NCBI GenBank assembly: GCA_966674685.1
Contig: CBKWJC010000010.1
Span: forward strand, 29,801-93,800
DNA: 64,000 nt
Direction: 5' to 3'
Source of the DNA: Thainema sp966674685
Lineage (GTDB): Bacteria; Cyanobacteriota; Cyanobacteriia; Phormidesmidales; Phormidesmidaceae
This document shows positions 32,525 through 42,452 of the stretch, piece after piece. The notes below the pieces were generated by a model, which worked only from the letters and a program-made list of their open reading frames with translations, was not told the origin of the DNA and did not search any database. Both the position numbers and the translations under genes were made by a program. Each line of letters starts with the position of its first letter. Positions within the stretch are counted from its first letter, which is position 1.

Positions 32525-34744
32525 ATGCAGAGTGATACGTTGAATCCCGCCATGAATCCCGCTCTAGAACCAGAATCTGAGTTTGGTTATGGTCAGCTCT
32601 TTGGCATTATCTGGCGGCGGCGCTGGTGGTTTTTAGGAGTTTTTGGAAGCGCGATCGCAATTGCAGCTTTTTTTGCATCGCAGGAAGAACCGCTATATCA
32701 AAGTTCGATGCAGCTTTTGGTTGAACCGAACTTTGAGGAAAGACTCATTCAGGCAGATTTGGACAATAATTCGACCAACTACAGAAGCCCAAATGATTCT
32801 GACTATGCAACGGAACTCAATTTATTACGAAGCGAGACGTTGATTAGCCGTGCAGTTGAAGCACTACAAGCTGACTACCCTGAACTCACTGTAGAAGAGG
32901 TTCAAGACTCATTACAGTTGTTTCGACTGACCGAAGATGATACCAATACTCGAATTTTTCAGGCCAGCTATATTAGTGATGATCCAGTGCTGGTTCAGAA
33001 AGTATTGCAACAGTTGCAAGTTGTCTATTTGAACTATAATCTTGAACGCCAAGAAGACAGATTAAGTCGAGGTTTAGACTTTATTAATCGGCAATTAGAA
33101 ACAGCACGACAAAATCTAGGTGGTTCACAGCAGGCGCTCGAACAATTTCGCCAACAAGAAGACTTAATTGATCCCGAGCGACAGGGATTGACTGTTACCG
33201 ATATCCTAAACGAATTGGGTCAGGAACAGGTCTTGGCAGATGCACAATATGAAGAGCTTCAGGCTCAGTATCAGTTGTTGAGAGAGCAGGTTGGCTTATC
33301 ACCTGAATTAGCTTTAATTCAATCAAAATTGAGTCAGTCGCCTCGATTTCAAAGCCTACTTGATGCTCTACAAACGAGCGAGCTAGAAATTGCTGAGCAG
33401 CGAACGGTGTTTACAGATTTAGATCCCAGTGTTCAAGTGCTGCTCGATAAACGGGACAATCAAATTAGCCTGTTACAGCAAGAAGTCAGTCGAGTACTTG
33501 GCGCGTCGGCTAATGCGATCGCACTCAATGAGCAGGACTTATTAACAGCGGGTCAGCTTAGCACGGTTGACACCAATTTAATTCTTGAAATGGTAAAAAC
33601 ACAAGCAAGCTTGAATAGCTTAGCTGAGCGTCGTGCCGTGCTAGCGCAGAGAGAGCAGGAGCTGAGGGCAGAATTTCAGCGCTTCCCAGGTTTGATCGCC
33701 GAATACGATCGAATTCAGCCTGAAATTGAAATTGAGCGAGCCGTTTTGCAGCAACTTCTGCAAGATCGAGAGCAGCTTAGAGCTGAGCTGGCCCGTGGTG
33801 GCTATACCTGGCAGATTGTCGAGGCTCCTGAAAGAGTCAAAGAAGTTGGGCCAAATCGCACCAGGACGCTTGCACTGGGTGGAGTTGCAGGTCTGTTTTT
33901 AGGCGGTGTGGCAGCCTTTGCCCGTGAGGCACTCGATGGTGCTGTTCACACCTCAGAAGACCTATCCAAGCAAATCGCTCTGCCGCTGTTGGGCATGCTG
34001 CCAACACATGCACTCCAACAGTCAACCACACCATCTCGATATCTACCAGCAGTGCAATCGGGATCTGCGATCGCATCTACCCCAACCCTTGAAATTATCC
34101 AATCGCTGGCGTTTCGCGAAGCCGTAGATCTGATTTATAAAAACATTCAGTTCATCAGTGCCACCAGCCAGCTTAAATCCCTAGCCATTACTTCAGCCCT
34201 GCCTGGAGAAGGCAAATCAACCCTAACATTGGCACTAGCATTAACTGCTGCCCGCTTAGGTCAAAAAGTGCTGGTAATTGATGGTGACCTACGGCGACCA
34301 ACACTGCATGAAAAGCTCGGCCTGCTTTGGGATGCCCAAGGGTTATCTACCTTCTTAACAGGCAAAGTGGATGTCTTGACATCCTATCCCCTGACCTGGC
34401 TCAACCAAAATATTGACGTTTTGCCCGCAGGTCTAGAACCCGCCGATCCAGTACAGCTCATTGGTTCACACCAAATGCAGCAGCTCATGCAAAACTATGA
34501 GCGCGACTATGACTTGGTTTTAGTCGATACTCCCCCGGTCATTGGCACGGTAGATGCCCTGCAACTTGCCTCTTACTGTAGTGGCGCTGTGATTGTGGCA
34601 CAGCTTGAACGGGCCAGTCAGGCCGAACTTAATCAAGCCAGAAATTTACTCGCTCGTCTCAACGTTCTGGGCATTGTTGCAAATGGTGCCCGGAAACGCT
34701 CACTATCCTATGCCAGCAGTGGAGAGACCAGCGCAACCTACTGA
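32525..34744 (+). CDS. Polysaccharide co-polymerase/tyrosine autokinase (Wzc type)
   Basis: A 739-aa fusion. A Wzz domain with its first membrane helix (WFLGVFGSAIAIAAFFAS, residues ~39-56), a long periplasmic coiled-coil region (~170-430), a second helix (LALGGVAGLFLGGVAAFA) and a C-terminal BY-kinase domain with Walker A LPGEGKST (~558-565), Walker A' VLVIDGDLRRP and Walker B LVLVDTPPV. It controls chain length and export by cycles of tyrosine phosphorylation. The C-terminal tyrosine cluster is short: only Y residues in SLSYASSGETSATY are visible, against five to seven in Wzc. Both domains are in one chain, as in Gram-negative systems. Confidence 0.93.
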   Translation: MQSDTLNPAMNPALEPESEFGYGQLFGIIWRRRWWFLGVFGSAIAIAAFFASQEEPLYQSSMQLLVEPNFEERLIQADLDNNSTNYRSPNDSDYATELNLLRSETLISRAVEALQADYPELTVEEVQDSLQLFRLTEDDTNTRIFQASYISDDPVLVQKVLQQLQVVYLNYNLERQEDRLSRGLDFINRQLETARQNLGGSQQALEQFRQQEDLIDPERQGLTVTDILNELGQEQVLADAQYEELQAQYQLLREQVGLSPELALIQSKLSQSPRFQSLLDALQTSELEIAEQRTVFTDLDPSVQVLLDKRDNQISLLQQEVSRVLGASANAIALNEQDLLTAGQLSTVDTNLILEMVKTQASLNSLAERRAVLAQREQELRAEFQRFPGLIAEYDRIQPEIEIERAVLQQLLQDREQLRAELARGGYTWQIVEAPERVKEVGPNRTRTLALGGVAGLFLGGVAAFAREALDGAVHTSEDLSKQIALPLLGMLPTHALQQSTTPSRYLPAVQSGSAIASTPTLEIIQSLAFREAVDLIYKNIQFISATSQLKSLAITSALPGEGKSTLTLALALTAARLGQKVLVIDGDLRRPTLHEKLGLLWDAQGLSTFLTGKVDVLTSYPLTWLNQNIDVLPAGLEPADPVQLIGSHQMQQLMQNYERDYDLVLVDTPPVIGTVDALQLASYCSGAVIVAQLERASQAELNQARNLLARLNVLGIVANGARKRSLSYASSGETSATY

Positions 34745-34877
34745 GTCGTCAACCAACTCATTCAACGATTCAGTGGTCTCATTCATAACACTATTGGGTG
34801 CTTTTATCACCAAACGTTATTAAACGGACAGACCGTTTTCGTGTACGTCCATGCCCGACAGTTGAAGGAGCTCCAGC

Positions 34878-35765
34878 ATGTCAGTATCTAACTTCATGAT
34901 TCAGACCTCTAAATTGTCACTACTGAAACTGCCCAATTCATCAGACCAATCATTTTCATCCACATCGCCTTATTGTCAATTGCAGTGGCGAGCGAACAAA
35001 TTATGGGTCAAGCGAGCTGAACGGGTCAAAACTGGTAGCCCAACGTTGCCTGCGCTCGAAAGCGAGCAATGGCTGCGAGTCTGCCTAGAACATTCACCCA
35101 TTGATGCAGTTTGCCTAGATCCTGCCTTAGGTGAAGCTGCGATTCAAGCCTGGGCTGATGCATGTGAACAAGCTGGCAAATCCGTTTTTTTGCGCGTACC
35201 CCCCATTCCAGGACTACCCAAGCAACGTAAGCCTTATATTTGGAAAATTAAACGGATTGTTGACTGGGTACTTGCCGCACTAATTTTACTAATTCTGAGT
35301 CCAGTTTTGCTGGTATTAGCAACCTTAATTCGCTGGTCAACATCTCAATCTTTTCTAACTAAAGAGTGGGCTGTTGGTCGCCAAGGCCAGCTTTTCAGAC
35401 TGTATCGGTTTAATGTTTCTAATTCGGAACAAAAGCTTCCTGATTTAAAGCACTGGATGCAGAAATGTGGTTTAGAAAAACTACCTCAATTCATTCATGT
35501 TATCCGGGGACAAATGAGTTTAGTTGGCCCACATGCCTTTTCACTATCTGAAGCTGAACAGGTTGATCCTACATGTCTCCATCGCTTGAAAGTCTTGCCA
35601 GGCATCACAGGTGCTAAACAGTTGATGTCGAAGTTTTCTTTCCCTAGTTCCCATCCTGCTCAACAGCCTGAGTTTCAGTATTTGGAAAGCTGGACATTGA
35701 CCCGCGATTTTCAGTTTTTGTTGCTTGCAATTCCTAAAGCGCTACTTGGATTCAGCCCTTATTAA
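34878..35765 (+). CDS. HepC-like sugar transferase (polyprenyl-phosphate type)
   Basis: A 295-aa protein. The N-terminal part (YCQLQWRANKLWVKRAE ... IDAVCLDPALGEAAIQAWADACEQAGK) is the soluble region I recall from cyanobacterial HepC proteins; one hydrophobic hairpin follows (IVDWVLAALILLILSPVLLVLATLI, ~130-154) and then the sugar-transferase core with WAVGRQGQLFRLYRF and LEKLPQFIHVIRGQMSLVGPH. It should start the lipid-linked repeat by moving a sugar phosphate to the carrier. The usual FRSM...D segment is replaced by FNVSNSEQ, so the conserved acidic residue of PGTs is not obvious. No strong overlap with neighbours (134 nt gap upstream). Confidence 0.8.
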   Translation: MSVSNFMIQTSKLSLLKLPNSSDQSFSSTSPYCQLQWRANKLWVKRAERVKTGSPTLPALESEQWLRVCLEHSPIDAVCLDPALGEAAIQAWADACEQAGKSVFLRVPPIPGLPKQRKPYIWKIKRIVDWVLAALILLILSPVLLVLATLIRWSTSQSFLTKEWAVGRQGQLFRLYRFNVSNSEQKLPDLKHWMQKCGLEKLPQFIHVIRGQMSLVGPHAFSLSEAEQVDPTCLHRLKVLPGITGAKQLMSKFSFPSSHPAQQPEFQYLESWTLTRDFQFLLLAIPKALLGFSPY

Positions 35766-35919
35766 AGGTTGGGATTTAAATAAGCCAGTTCGATAGTTGG
35801 CAAGGACAGGTTTGACTGTCAAATTCAGGAAAAATTATAGATTGGCTATTAACTCTACCCCTACAATTTGCGGATCTATTAAATCCACGTTCCTACTAAG
35901 AATTCTTGGAAAAATTAAC

Positions 35920-37449
35920 GTGCTGAATTTCTTAAACAGATTGTCAGGTAGCCCAAACCCAGAGCGCTTCTTTAAAACAGATCATCTTCATACTGATCTG
36001 AAAGGCCGCTCTGTGCGTAGCGGTGCAGTTACCATTGCAGCCCAGATCGCCAAATTTGGCCTACAGACTGCAGGAACGTTAATTTTGGCGAGGCTCCTTA
36101 CGCCGGAAGACTTTGGTCTAATCGGTATGGTGGCTGTCATTCTCAACTTTATTGAACTCTTCAAAGACTTAGGACTTGCCACGGCAACTATCCAGCGTCC
36201 CAGCATTAATCATGTTCAAGTCAGCACTCTGTTTTGGATCAACATTGCCCTCACCGGGGTGATCACATTACTAACGGCTGCCATAGCTCCTGCGATCGCA
36301 CGTTTTTACGGAGAACCCAGGCTGCTCCCGATCATGATTGCCTTAGCCCTTGCCTTTTTGTTGGGTGGACTGCCTGTTCAACATCGGGCACTCCTCAAAC
36401 GACAAATGCGCTTTGGCGTTCTTGCGGTGCTTGAAATCGCGGCCATGCTCAGCGGCACCATTGCGGCTGTAGCCGCCGCTCATTGGGGGGCTGGCTACTG
36501 GTCATTAGTCATCTGGCGTTTGGCCCAAGCCGTAACAGATGCTCTGGGAGCCTGGATAGCCTGCGGCTGGCGACCGGGTTTACCTCGGCGGCGCTCCGGC
36601 GTTTGGTCAATGATCAAATTCGGTTCCAGCATCACAGGATTCAGAACAATCAACTATTTCTCCCGCAATGCAGACAACATTCTGATTGGTCGCTTTCAAG
36701 GTGCTCAAGCCCTCGGAGTCTACTCAATTGCCTATCGGCTCTTACTCATGCCCATCCAGCAGATCAACGCTCCTGTTACCAATGTGGCATTACCAACGCT
36801 CTCCAGACTCCAGGAAACCCCTCAGAAATTTGCCAGCTACTACTACAAAGCCCTACTGCTGATTACCACCGTCAGTATGCCGCTGATTTGCTTCTTATTT
36901 TCGGCTGCCGATGCGCTGGTTGAGCTGCTCCTTGGTCAGCAGTGGCTAGAAGCTGCTCCCATCTTCCAACTACTTGCTCCGGCTGCTTTTGCAGGCACCA
37001 TCAATGTCTCCTTGGGCTGGGCCTTCATCTCTTTAGGACGAGTCGATAAGCAGCTAAAGCAGGGAATTGTTGCCTCAATCGTGACGGTTACGGGATTTGC
37101 GATCGGAGTTCAGTGGGGAGTCATGGGTGTGGCCGCAGTTTACAGTATCACCCAACCGATCGTCATGCTGTTCTCCCTAATCTACTGCTATCAAGGCACT
37201 CCACTTCGACTGCAAACCTTCCTACAGTGGATTCGTTTTCCGGCTGTGGCAGCAATCACCGCAGCAGTTGGAGTATTGGCCGTCAATCACTTCATTGCGC
37301 TGCCCATCGCAATTAGCTTGCGAGTTCTTATGGACTTGGTGATCTACAGCGCACTGTATATCGGCATTTGGACACTAACTCCTAGTAGCAGATCTGTCCT
37401 AAGAGAAGTTATTTCTGCGGCAAAGGCTATCAAACAGAAAAAGACTTGA
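35920..37449 (+). CDS. Polysaccharide flippase (Wzx/MOP superfamily)
   Basis: A ~509-aa protein with 12-14 predicted membrane helices and the RfbX/Polysacc_synt_3 pattern: LKGRSVRSGAVTIAAQ, ARLLTPEDFGLIGMVAVI, FKDLGLATATIQRPSI, FSRNADNILIGRFQGAQALGVYSIAYRL and PVTNVALPTLSRLQ. It flips the lipid-linked repeat unit to the outer face. The ORF is open from a TTG at 35797, but GTG at 35920 has a TGGA at fair spacing and is nearer the conserved region, so the start is uncertain by up to 41 residues. Confidence 0.9.
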   Translation: MLNFLNRLSGSPNPERFFKTDHLHTDLKGRSVRSGAVTIAAQIAKFGLQTAGTLILARLLTPEDFGLIGMVAVILNFIELFKDLGLATATIQRPSINHVQVSTLFWINIALTGVITLLTAAIAPAIARFYGEPRLLPIMIALALAFLLGGLPVQHRALLKRQMRFGVLAVLEIAAMLSGTIAAVAAAHWGAGYWSLVIWRLAQAVTDALGAWIACGWRPGLPRRRSGVWSMIKFGSSITGFRTINYFSRNADNILIGRFQGAQALGVYSIAYRLLLMPIQQINAPVTNVALPTLSRLQETPQKFASYYYKALLLITTVSMPLICFLFSAADALVELLLGQQWLEAAPIFQLLAPAAFAGTINVSLGWAFISLGRVDKQLKQGIVASIVTVTGFAIGVQWGVMGVAAVYSITQPIVMLFSLIYCYQGTPLRLQTFLQWIRFPAVAAITAAVGVLAVNHFIALPIAISLRVLMDLVIYSALYIGIWTLTPSSRSVLREVISAAKAIKQKKT

Positions 37450-37502
37450 GCCATTCATCAAATAGAGAGCTAGTTGAGTCATTTCAGTCAGAAATAAACT
37501 CT

Positions 37503-38744
37503 ATGAAAATTGCATTCCTAGTCAAAACTTTTCCAAGCCTGTCTGAAACATTTATCCTTAATCAAATCACCGGATTAATTGATCAAGGGTACGATGTTGA
37601 CATTTATGCCTCAGAGGCAGAGCCATCAGAAAAAATTCATCCTGACGTTATTTCATATAATCTATTAAATAAAACTCACTATCAGCCCTCTTTTCCTAAA
37701 AACTACCTGCAAAGAGTCATCAAAGCAGTTTACTTATTCTTCAAATATTTTCCACTAGCTCCTGTAGGCTTGATCAACTGCCTGAACTACGCCAAATATG
37801 GCAAGCCAGCCGCGTCTTTACAACTGCTGTATTTAGCAATTCCTTTTATTAAAGAGAAAGCCCAAAAGTATGACATTATACACTGTCATTTCGCTGGTGC
37901 AGGTACTAGAGGAGCTTTTATTAAAGAATCACTCAACCTAAAGGCAAAAATCATTACAACTTTTTATGGCTATGATGTGAACGCTCATCCTCTGAAATAT
38001 GGGAAAGATGTATATCTACCCCTTTTCGAACGAGGAGATAGTTATATTGCAATATCTAACTTCATTGCCCAAGAAGCAATTTCTCTAGGATGCCCAAAAA
38101 ATAAAATCACTAGGCTGCCTCTTGGCATCAACCCCCAAGAGTATACATTTTCTCTTAAATGCCTGAGCGAAAATGAGCCTATTAAAATTGTTACTATTGC
38201 TCGGTTAGTAGAAAAAAAGGGTCTTGAATATTCAATTAAGGCCATTGCTCATCTGACTAAGACATATCCTCACATTCTGTATCGCATTGCTGGAGATGGT
38301 CCTTTAAGAAAACAGCTTGAAACTCTGATTGAAGAGCTAGGGATTTCGAGAAACGTAAAACTACTCGGCTGGCAAACTAAAACTGAAGTGAATCAGCTAT
38401 ATGAAGATTCACACATTTTTATCTTGGCTAGCGTAACAGCATCTAATGGAGATAAAGAAGGTCAGGGATTAGTTTTGCAAGAAGCACAATCTATGGGTTT
38501 ACCCGTAGTGGCTACTCTTCATAACGGCTTTCCAGACAGTATCCAAGATGAGGTTTCTGGCTTCTTAGTACCTGAGCGAGATGTTGAAGCACTAACCGAA
38601 AAAATCATGTATCTAGTCAGAAATCCTGATCAATGGGCATCAATAGGTAAAGCCGGAAGAATATTTGTCGAAGAAAATTTTGACAACACGAAGCTAACAA
38701 AAGCATTGCTGAGATTTTACAAGGAAAACTTAAATTCAACTTAA
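37503..38744 (+). CDS. GT4 family glycosyltransferase (WcaL-like)
   Basis: A 413-aa GT-B enzyme: KIAFLVKTFPSLSETFILNQI is the usual start of colanic-acid-type WcaL/AmsK enzymes, and the acceptor half holds FHCHFAGAG-like sequence (IHCHFAGAGTRGAF). The C-terminal half has TIARLVEKKGLEYSIKAIA, GDGPLRKQLE and DKEGQGLVLQEAQSMGLPVVAT. It adds one sugar to the repeat unit. It is the first gene of the AT-rich block and contains no HIP1 octamer. A TTG at 37446 is rejected in favour of ATG 37503. Confidence 0.9.
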   Translation: MKIAFLVKTFPSLSETFILNQITGLIDQGYDVDIYASEAEPSEKIHPDVISYNLLNKTHYQPSFPKNYLQRVIKAVYLFFKYFPLAPVGLINCLNYAKYGKPAASLQLLYLAIPFIKEKAQKYDIIHCHFAGAGTRGAFIKESLNLKAKIITTFYGYDVNAHPLKYGKDVYLPLFERGDSYIAISNFIAQEAISLGCPKNKITRLPLGINPQEYTFSLKCLSENEPIKIVTIARLVEKKGLEYSIKAIAHLTKTYPHILYRIAGDGPLRKQLETLIEELGISRNVKLLGWQTKTEVNQLYEDSHIFILASVTASNGDKEGQGLVLQEAQSMGLPVVATLHNGFPDSIQDEVSGFLVPERDVEALTEKIMYLVRNPDQWASIGKAGRIFVEENFDNTKLTKALLRFYKENLNST

Positions 38745-38896
38745 GGCAAACTGCTAAAACTTTAGCTTGCAATAGCAGCCTGAGAAAACAGAGGTTCTGT
38801 TCATACAAAAGGATAATAGGCAAGATAGCAGATATGTTATTAGATGCCTTCATAACAACGACTATAATGATGAACTGAATCATTGCAGGAATCAAA

Positions 38897-39745
38897 ATGA
38901 TAAAAAACTACGTCTTTATTATTGGTTCAATGAAAAGTGGAACAACGAGCTTATTTTCCTATTTGAAAGAACATCCTCAGATTGCTGAATCTCGCGAAAA
39001 AGAACCATGTTTTTTTTCTAGAGAAGACATTCTTGCTAAAGGATGTAACTGGTATCAAGCTCTTTGGGATTGGGATGATTCAATTCATAAAATTGCAATG
39101 GAAGGATCTACCAGCTATACAAGAATCCCGACATATGCCAATGCAGCAGCAAACATCAAAAAATTCGCACAAGATACTGGTGCTAAGGTCAAGTTTATTT
39201 ATGTTGTGAGAGACCCGATTCAGCGGATTGAATCGCACTACACCTACGCAAAGGCGTTAAAACATAAAGAATATTTTAAATTTACCGAGCAGCCTCTTCA
39301 TTCTGATTTTTTAGCTCCTTCAAGGTATGCCTACCAAATTAGCCAGTACTATGAGAGATTCTCCCCAAGCAGGATTCTTATTGTCGATCTCAAGCGTCTT
39401 AAAGAGCAACGGACTGAGGTGCTCAAGGAGATTTGTGTGTTCTTAGAAATAGATAGCTCCTATCAATTTTTAGAGGCTGACAAGGAAATCAATGCCAATC
39501 AAGGTCGCATAGAAAATGATGCTCTTTGGCTGAGACTCAAAAAAACCCAGTTTTTGCATCCTATTGCAAAAAAAATTCCTAAGAAATATAAGCAACTAAT
39601 TCATGGTTTATACGGTCAGAAGATTAAAGGAAACATACCTTTAACTGAGGAAGCAAAGTTATTTGCAAAAGAACAATTGAAAGAAGACATAGCTCTGTTT
39701 GGCTCAGAGTATGGTTTTGATATCACATCTTGGAAGCTAGATTGA
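38897..39745 (+). CDS. Sulfotransferase (P-loop, PAPS-dependent), number 1
   Basis: A 282-aa protein. The 5'-phosphosulfate loop is GSMKSGTTSLF (residues ~10-20), the 3'-phosphate motif is VVRDPIQRIESHY (near 104-116), and REKEPCFFSRED plus SYTRIP complete the Sulfotransfer_1/heparan N-deacetylase-sulfotransferase-like pattern. It transfers sulfate from PAPS, most likely to a hydroxyl of the polysaccharide or a lipid-linked intermediate. It has no signal peptide, so it acts in the cytoplasm. Located between two GT4 genes, AT-rich. Confidence 0.88.
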   Translation: MIKNYVFIIGSMKSGTTSLFSYLKEHPQIAESREKEPCFFSREDILAKGCNWYQALWDWDDSIHKIAMEGSTSYTRIPTYANAAANIKKFAQDTGAKVKFIYVVRDPIQRIESHYTYAKALKHKEYFKFTEQPLHSDFLAPSRYAYQISQYYERFSPSRILIVDLKRLKEQRTEVLKEICVFLEIDSSYQFLEADKEINANQGRIENDALWLRLKKTQFLHPIAKKIPKKYKQLIHGLYGQKIKGNIPLTEEAKLFAKEQLKEDIALFGSEYGFDITSWKLD

Positions 39746-39775
39746 TGTTTTTTTAGTCAGTCCGGATAGAGCAAA

Positions 39776-40942
39776 ATGAAAATTCTTCTGGCAATTCATG
39801 AACAATTTAGTCCTGATTCGGGTTCTGCTGGCAGCACATTTAGGCTAGGCCAACAATACGAAAAGCTCGGTCATAATGTTACATACTTTTCTCTTGAACA
39901 TGTTAATTCACAAGTTTCTCCCTATATACGAAAAGCATTTTTTCCTGAATTTTTAGCAGCTCAAGTCTCTCAACTGTCACGACAAAAACAGTTAGATGTT
40001 GTTGATGGTTCTCCGGGTGACGTATGGTTCTGGGCCAAGCTTGCGAAGCTACAGAAACGTCAACTTCCCTTGGTCGTTACTCGTAGCCACGGTTTGCAGC
40101 ATCTGACCCATTTATGGAACTTAGAGGAGGCGAAGCGAGGAAATAAGAAACTGAGCTGGATGTATCCTCTATATCGTGGAAGCATTATGCTCTGGGAAAT
40201 AGCTAACTCTCTCCGAGATTCGGATTTAGTTTTTCTGCTTAATCAGGAAGAGCAGAATTATGTTGCTCACCATCTCAAAGTCAATAAAAACAAGACCTAT
40301 ATTTTACCTAATGGTATTCCTGAGTCATTTCTTGGCTTGCCTCTTCAACCCCTACCTAAAAAATTAGGTGACCCAATTCGAATTGCTCATATTGGTACTT
40401 ATATTCCCAGAAAAGGGATTCAATATAGCGTTCCGGCTCTGCAGACTATTCTGAAGCGTTATAAACACGTTGAAGTAAGCTTTCTAGGAACAGGTTTCAC
40501 GGCTCAGGATCCACCAGAGAAAAGAGTCTATGCAGACTTTGATCCAGTTTTACATGCTCGGATCAAAGTAGTTCCCCAATTTTCGCATGATCAGTTGCCC
40601 GAGTTGCTAAAAGACCATCACATCAAACTTTTTCCTACACTATCGGAAGGTTTTGGCAAAGCTCTCATTGAGGCGATGGCTTGTGGTTTGGTTCCAGTCA
40701 CCACGGATGTGTCAGGCCCTATGGAAATCGTGCGTGATGGTCATGATGCACTGGTAGTGCCTACCTACGACAGCCAAGCAATTGTTCAAGCATTGGACAA
40801 ATTAATCAATAATCTTGACTATCTCGCCGAGCTGCAGCTCAATGCCTATGCAACTGCTCAAAACTATAGCTGGTCTGCGATCGCAAAACAACGACTTGAC
40901 TTATATTCAAAAGCTCTAGATCAAAAGCGTTCTACTAGGTAA
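39776..40942 (+). CDS. GT4 family glycosyltransferase
   Basis: A 388-aa GT-B enzyme. The N-terminal half reads KILLAIHEQFSPDSGSAGSTF with a Ser/Gly-rich loop, unlike the usual GG loop, and has DVVDGSPGDVWFWAKL; the C-terminal donor half shows IAHIGTYIPRKGIQYSVPAL and LFPTLSEGFGKALIEAMACGLVPVTTD. The acceptor-binding part is divergent, so sugar and linkage cannot be assigned. One of the two HIP1 sites in the AT-rich block lies near its end (40877). Confidence 0.88.
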   Translation: MKILLAIHEQFSPDSGSAGSTFRLGQQYEKLGHNVTYFSLEHVNSQVSPYIRKAFFPEFLAAQVSQLSRQKQLDVVDGSPGDVWFWAKLAKLQKRQLPLVVTRSHGLQHLTHLWNLEEAKRGNKKLSWMYPLYRGSIMLWEIANSLRDSDLVFLLNQEEQNYVAHHLKVNKNKTYILPNGIPESFLGLPLQPLPKKLGDPIRIAHIGTYIPRKGIQYSVPALQTILKRYKHVEVSFLGTGFTAQDPPEKRVYADFDPVLHARIKVVPQFSHDQLPELLKDHHIKLFPTLSEGFGKALIEAMACGLVPVTTDVSGPMEIVRDGHDALVVPTYDSQAIVQALDKLINNLDYLAELQLNAYATAQNYSWSAIAKQRLDLYSKALDQKRSTR

Positions 40943-40996
40943 CTAGTAATTCTGCTGTAGTCAATTATGTTTATCTGAACTTACCACTGAACATAA

Positions 40997-42415
40997 GTGT
41001 ATTCTTCATCTGCTAACTCTAACTTCAATCTCACAAAAGAGAAAAGCTGTCGAACAGCCATTTGGATTTTCTCTTCTTTAGTTGGCCTCCTGCTTTTAGC
41101 AGGCGCTGGCAGAGTTTTAGTACTGATTTTTCCAGCTTCTGCAGTTGCTCTAGCTCTCTATTTATATTTCCGATCAGCTTCGCTTTATATTAGTTTTACG
41201 TGGTGGATAATATTTATAGGCAATCTTATCAGGCGGATTATTGACTATCAAGCTGGCTATATTACCTTTGGGCCTTGGGGCCTAACTTCGCAGTTGGTAA
41301 TGTTGATTTCTGGAATTGCATTCTTCAAAAAGTTACCCACTCTTCACAAAGATGGAGGCATACCCTTTGCACTGTCAGTTTTTTCAGTACTTTATGCCTT
41401 TTTGATTGGTTTTCTTCAAAATCCAAAGACGGGAGTAATTATTGGGACCTTAGATTGGTTATGTCCAATTCTTTTCGGCTACTATACATACTCAAACTGG
41501 CGACAGTATCCTATATTGCGAACAACCCTTCAAAAGACTTTCTTTTGGGGTGTAATTTTGATGGGGATTTATGGCCTTTTCCAATATGTTGTAGCCCCAG
41601 ATTGGGACAGATTTTGGCTGAATAATATTCCAGCCGTCTCTTTTGGACAGCCTGAACCGTACAAGATACGAATTCCAAGCTCTATGGGATCTCCACAAAG
41701 CTTTGGTATCACCCTACTTGCTGGACTAATACTGCTTTTTTGCAAATCAAATAATCCACTCGTCTTTTTTGCTACCGGAGTTGGTTACCTGTCTTTCTTT
41801 TTGACTATGGCTAGAACAGCATGGCTTAGTGGGTTAGCAGGAATACCGACTTTTCTTATCTCACTCAAGCCAAGTATTCAGATGAGAATGATAGTATTTG
41901 TACTAATTTTAGGTTTAGGAGTAGTTCAGCTTGTTGCCTTTACGCCATTCGCTGAAGATATATATTCACGTTTTGACACTTTATCAAATGTTGAAACAGA
42001 TAGCAGTTTTGAAGGTCGATTATCTGGTTATGATCAGCTTTGGGCTTCAGCATTAACCCAATTTATGGGGCAAGGATTCGGATTTTCTCCAGATCTAGAC
42101 GTTAGACTTGGGGATAGAGACAGCACGTTTTTCCCAACTCTATTTTCGCTTGGTTGGTTTGGAGCAATTCCTTATACAACAGGCATTATGCTGCTCATTT
42201 TCAGCCTTTTTAGCAACAACAGGATAAAAGCAGACGTCTTTGCCTGTGGAACCCAAGCCATCGTTCTAAGCGTCATCACACAGTCGCCCCTAAACTTAGT
42301 TTTTGCAGGACCGCAAGCAGTTATTTTGTGGGGATTTCTAGGTGTTGGAACGGCAGCATGTAAATACTATTCAACAACTAAAATAGGCAGGCAAAAGAAC
42401 CAATCCCTTAGCTAA
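40997..42415 (+). CDS. O-antigen polymerase/ligase-type membrane protein (Wzy candidate)
   Basis: A 472-aa polytopic protein with about 10-12 hydrophobic segments (for example FSSLVGLLLLAGAGRVLVLIF, GVGYLSFFLTMARTAWLSGLAG, MIVFVLILGLGVVQLV) and a large periplasmic loop with ETDSSFEGRLSGYDQLWASAL before GQGFGFSPDLD, the Wzy_C (O-antigen ligase) layout. As the only such protein in the cluster it is the likely repeat-unit polymerase, working with the Wzc-type protein. Translation seems to start at GTG 40997. Confidence 0.82.
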   Translation: MYSSSANSNFNLTKEKSCRTAIWIFSSLVGLLLLAGAGRVLVLIFPASAVALALYLYFRSASLYISFTWWIIFIGNLIRRIIDYQAGYITFGPWGLTSQLVMLISGIAFFKKLPTLHKDGGIPFALSVFSVLYAFLIGFLQNPKTGVIIGTLDWLCPILFGYYTYSNWRQYPILRTTLQKTFFWGVILMGIYGLFQYVVAPDWDRFWLNNIPAVSFGQPEPYKIRIPSSMGSPQSFGITLLAGLILLFCKSNNPLVFFATGVGYLSFFLTMARTAWLSGLAGIPTFLISLKPSIQMRMIVFVLILGLGVVQLVAFTPFAEDIYSRFDTLSNVETDSSFEGRLSGYDQLWASALTQFMGQGFGFSPDLDVRLGDRDSTFFPTLFSLGWFGAIPYTTGIMLLIFSLFSNNRIKADVFACGTQAIVLSVITQSPLNLVFAGPQAVILWGFLGVGTAACKYYSTTKIGRQKNQSLS

Positions 42416-42452
42416 GTATACATGTTGTTTTTGTTTTAATGGAATACTAGGT

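Noticed and set aside
34593..34823. 76-codon frame at the end of the Wzc-type gene
   Set aside because: It overlaps the kinase domain in another frame and shows no motif.
38617..38895. 92-codon frame opposite to the WcaL-like gene end and the following gap
   Set aside because: Mostly antisense to a clear glycosyltransferase, with hydrophobic low-complexity content from AT-rich DNA.
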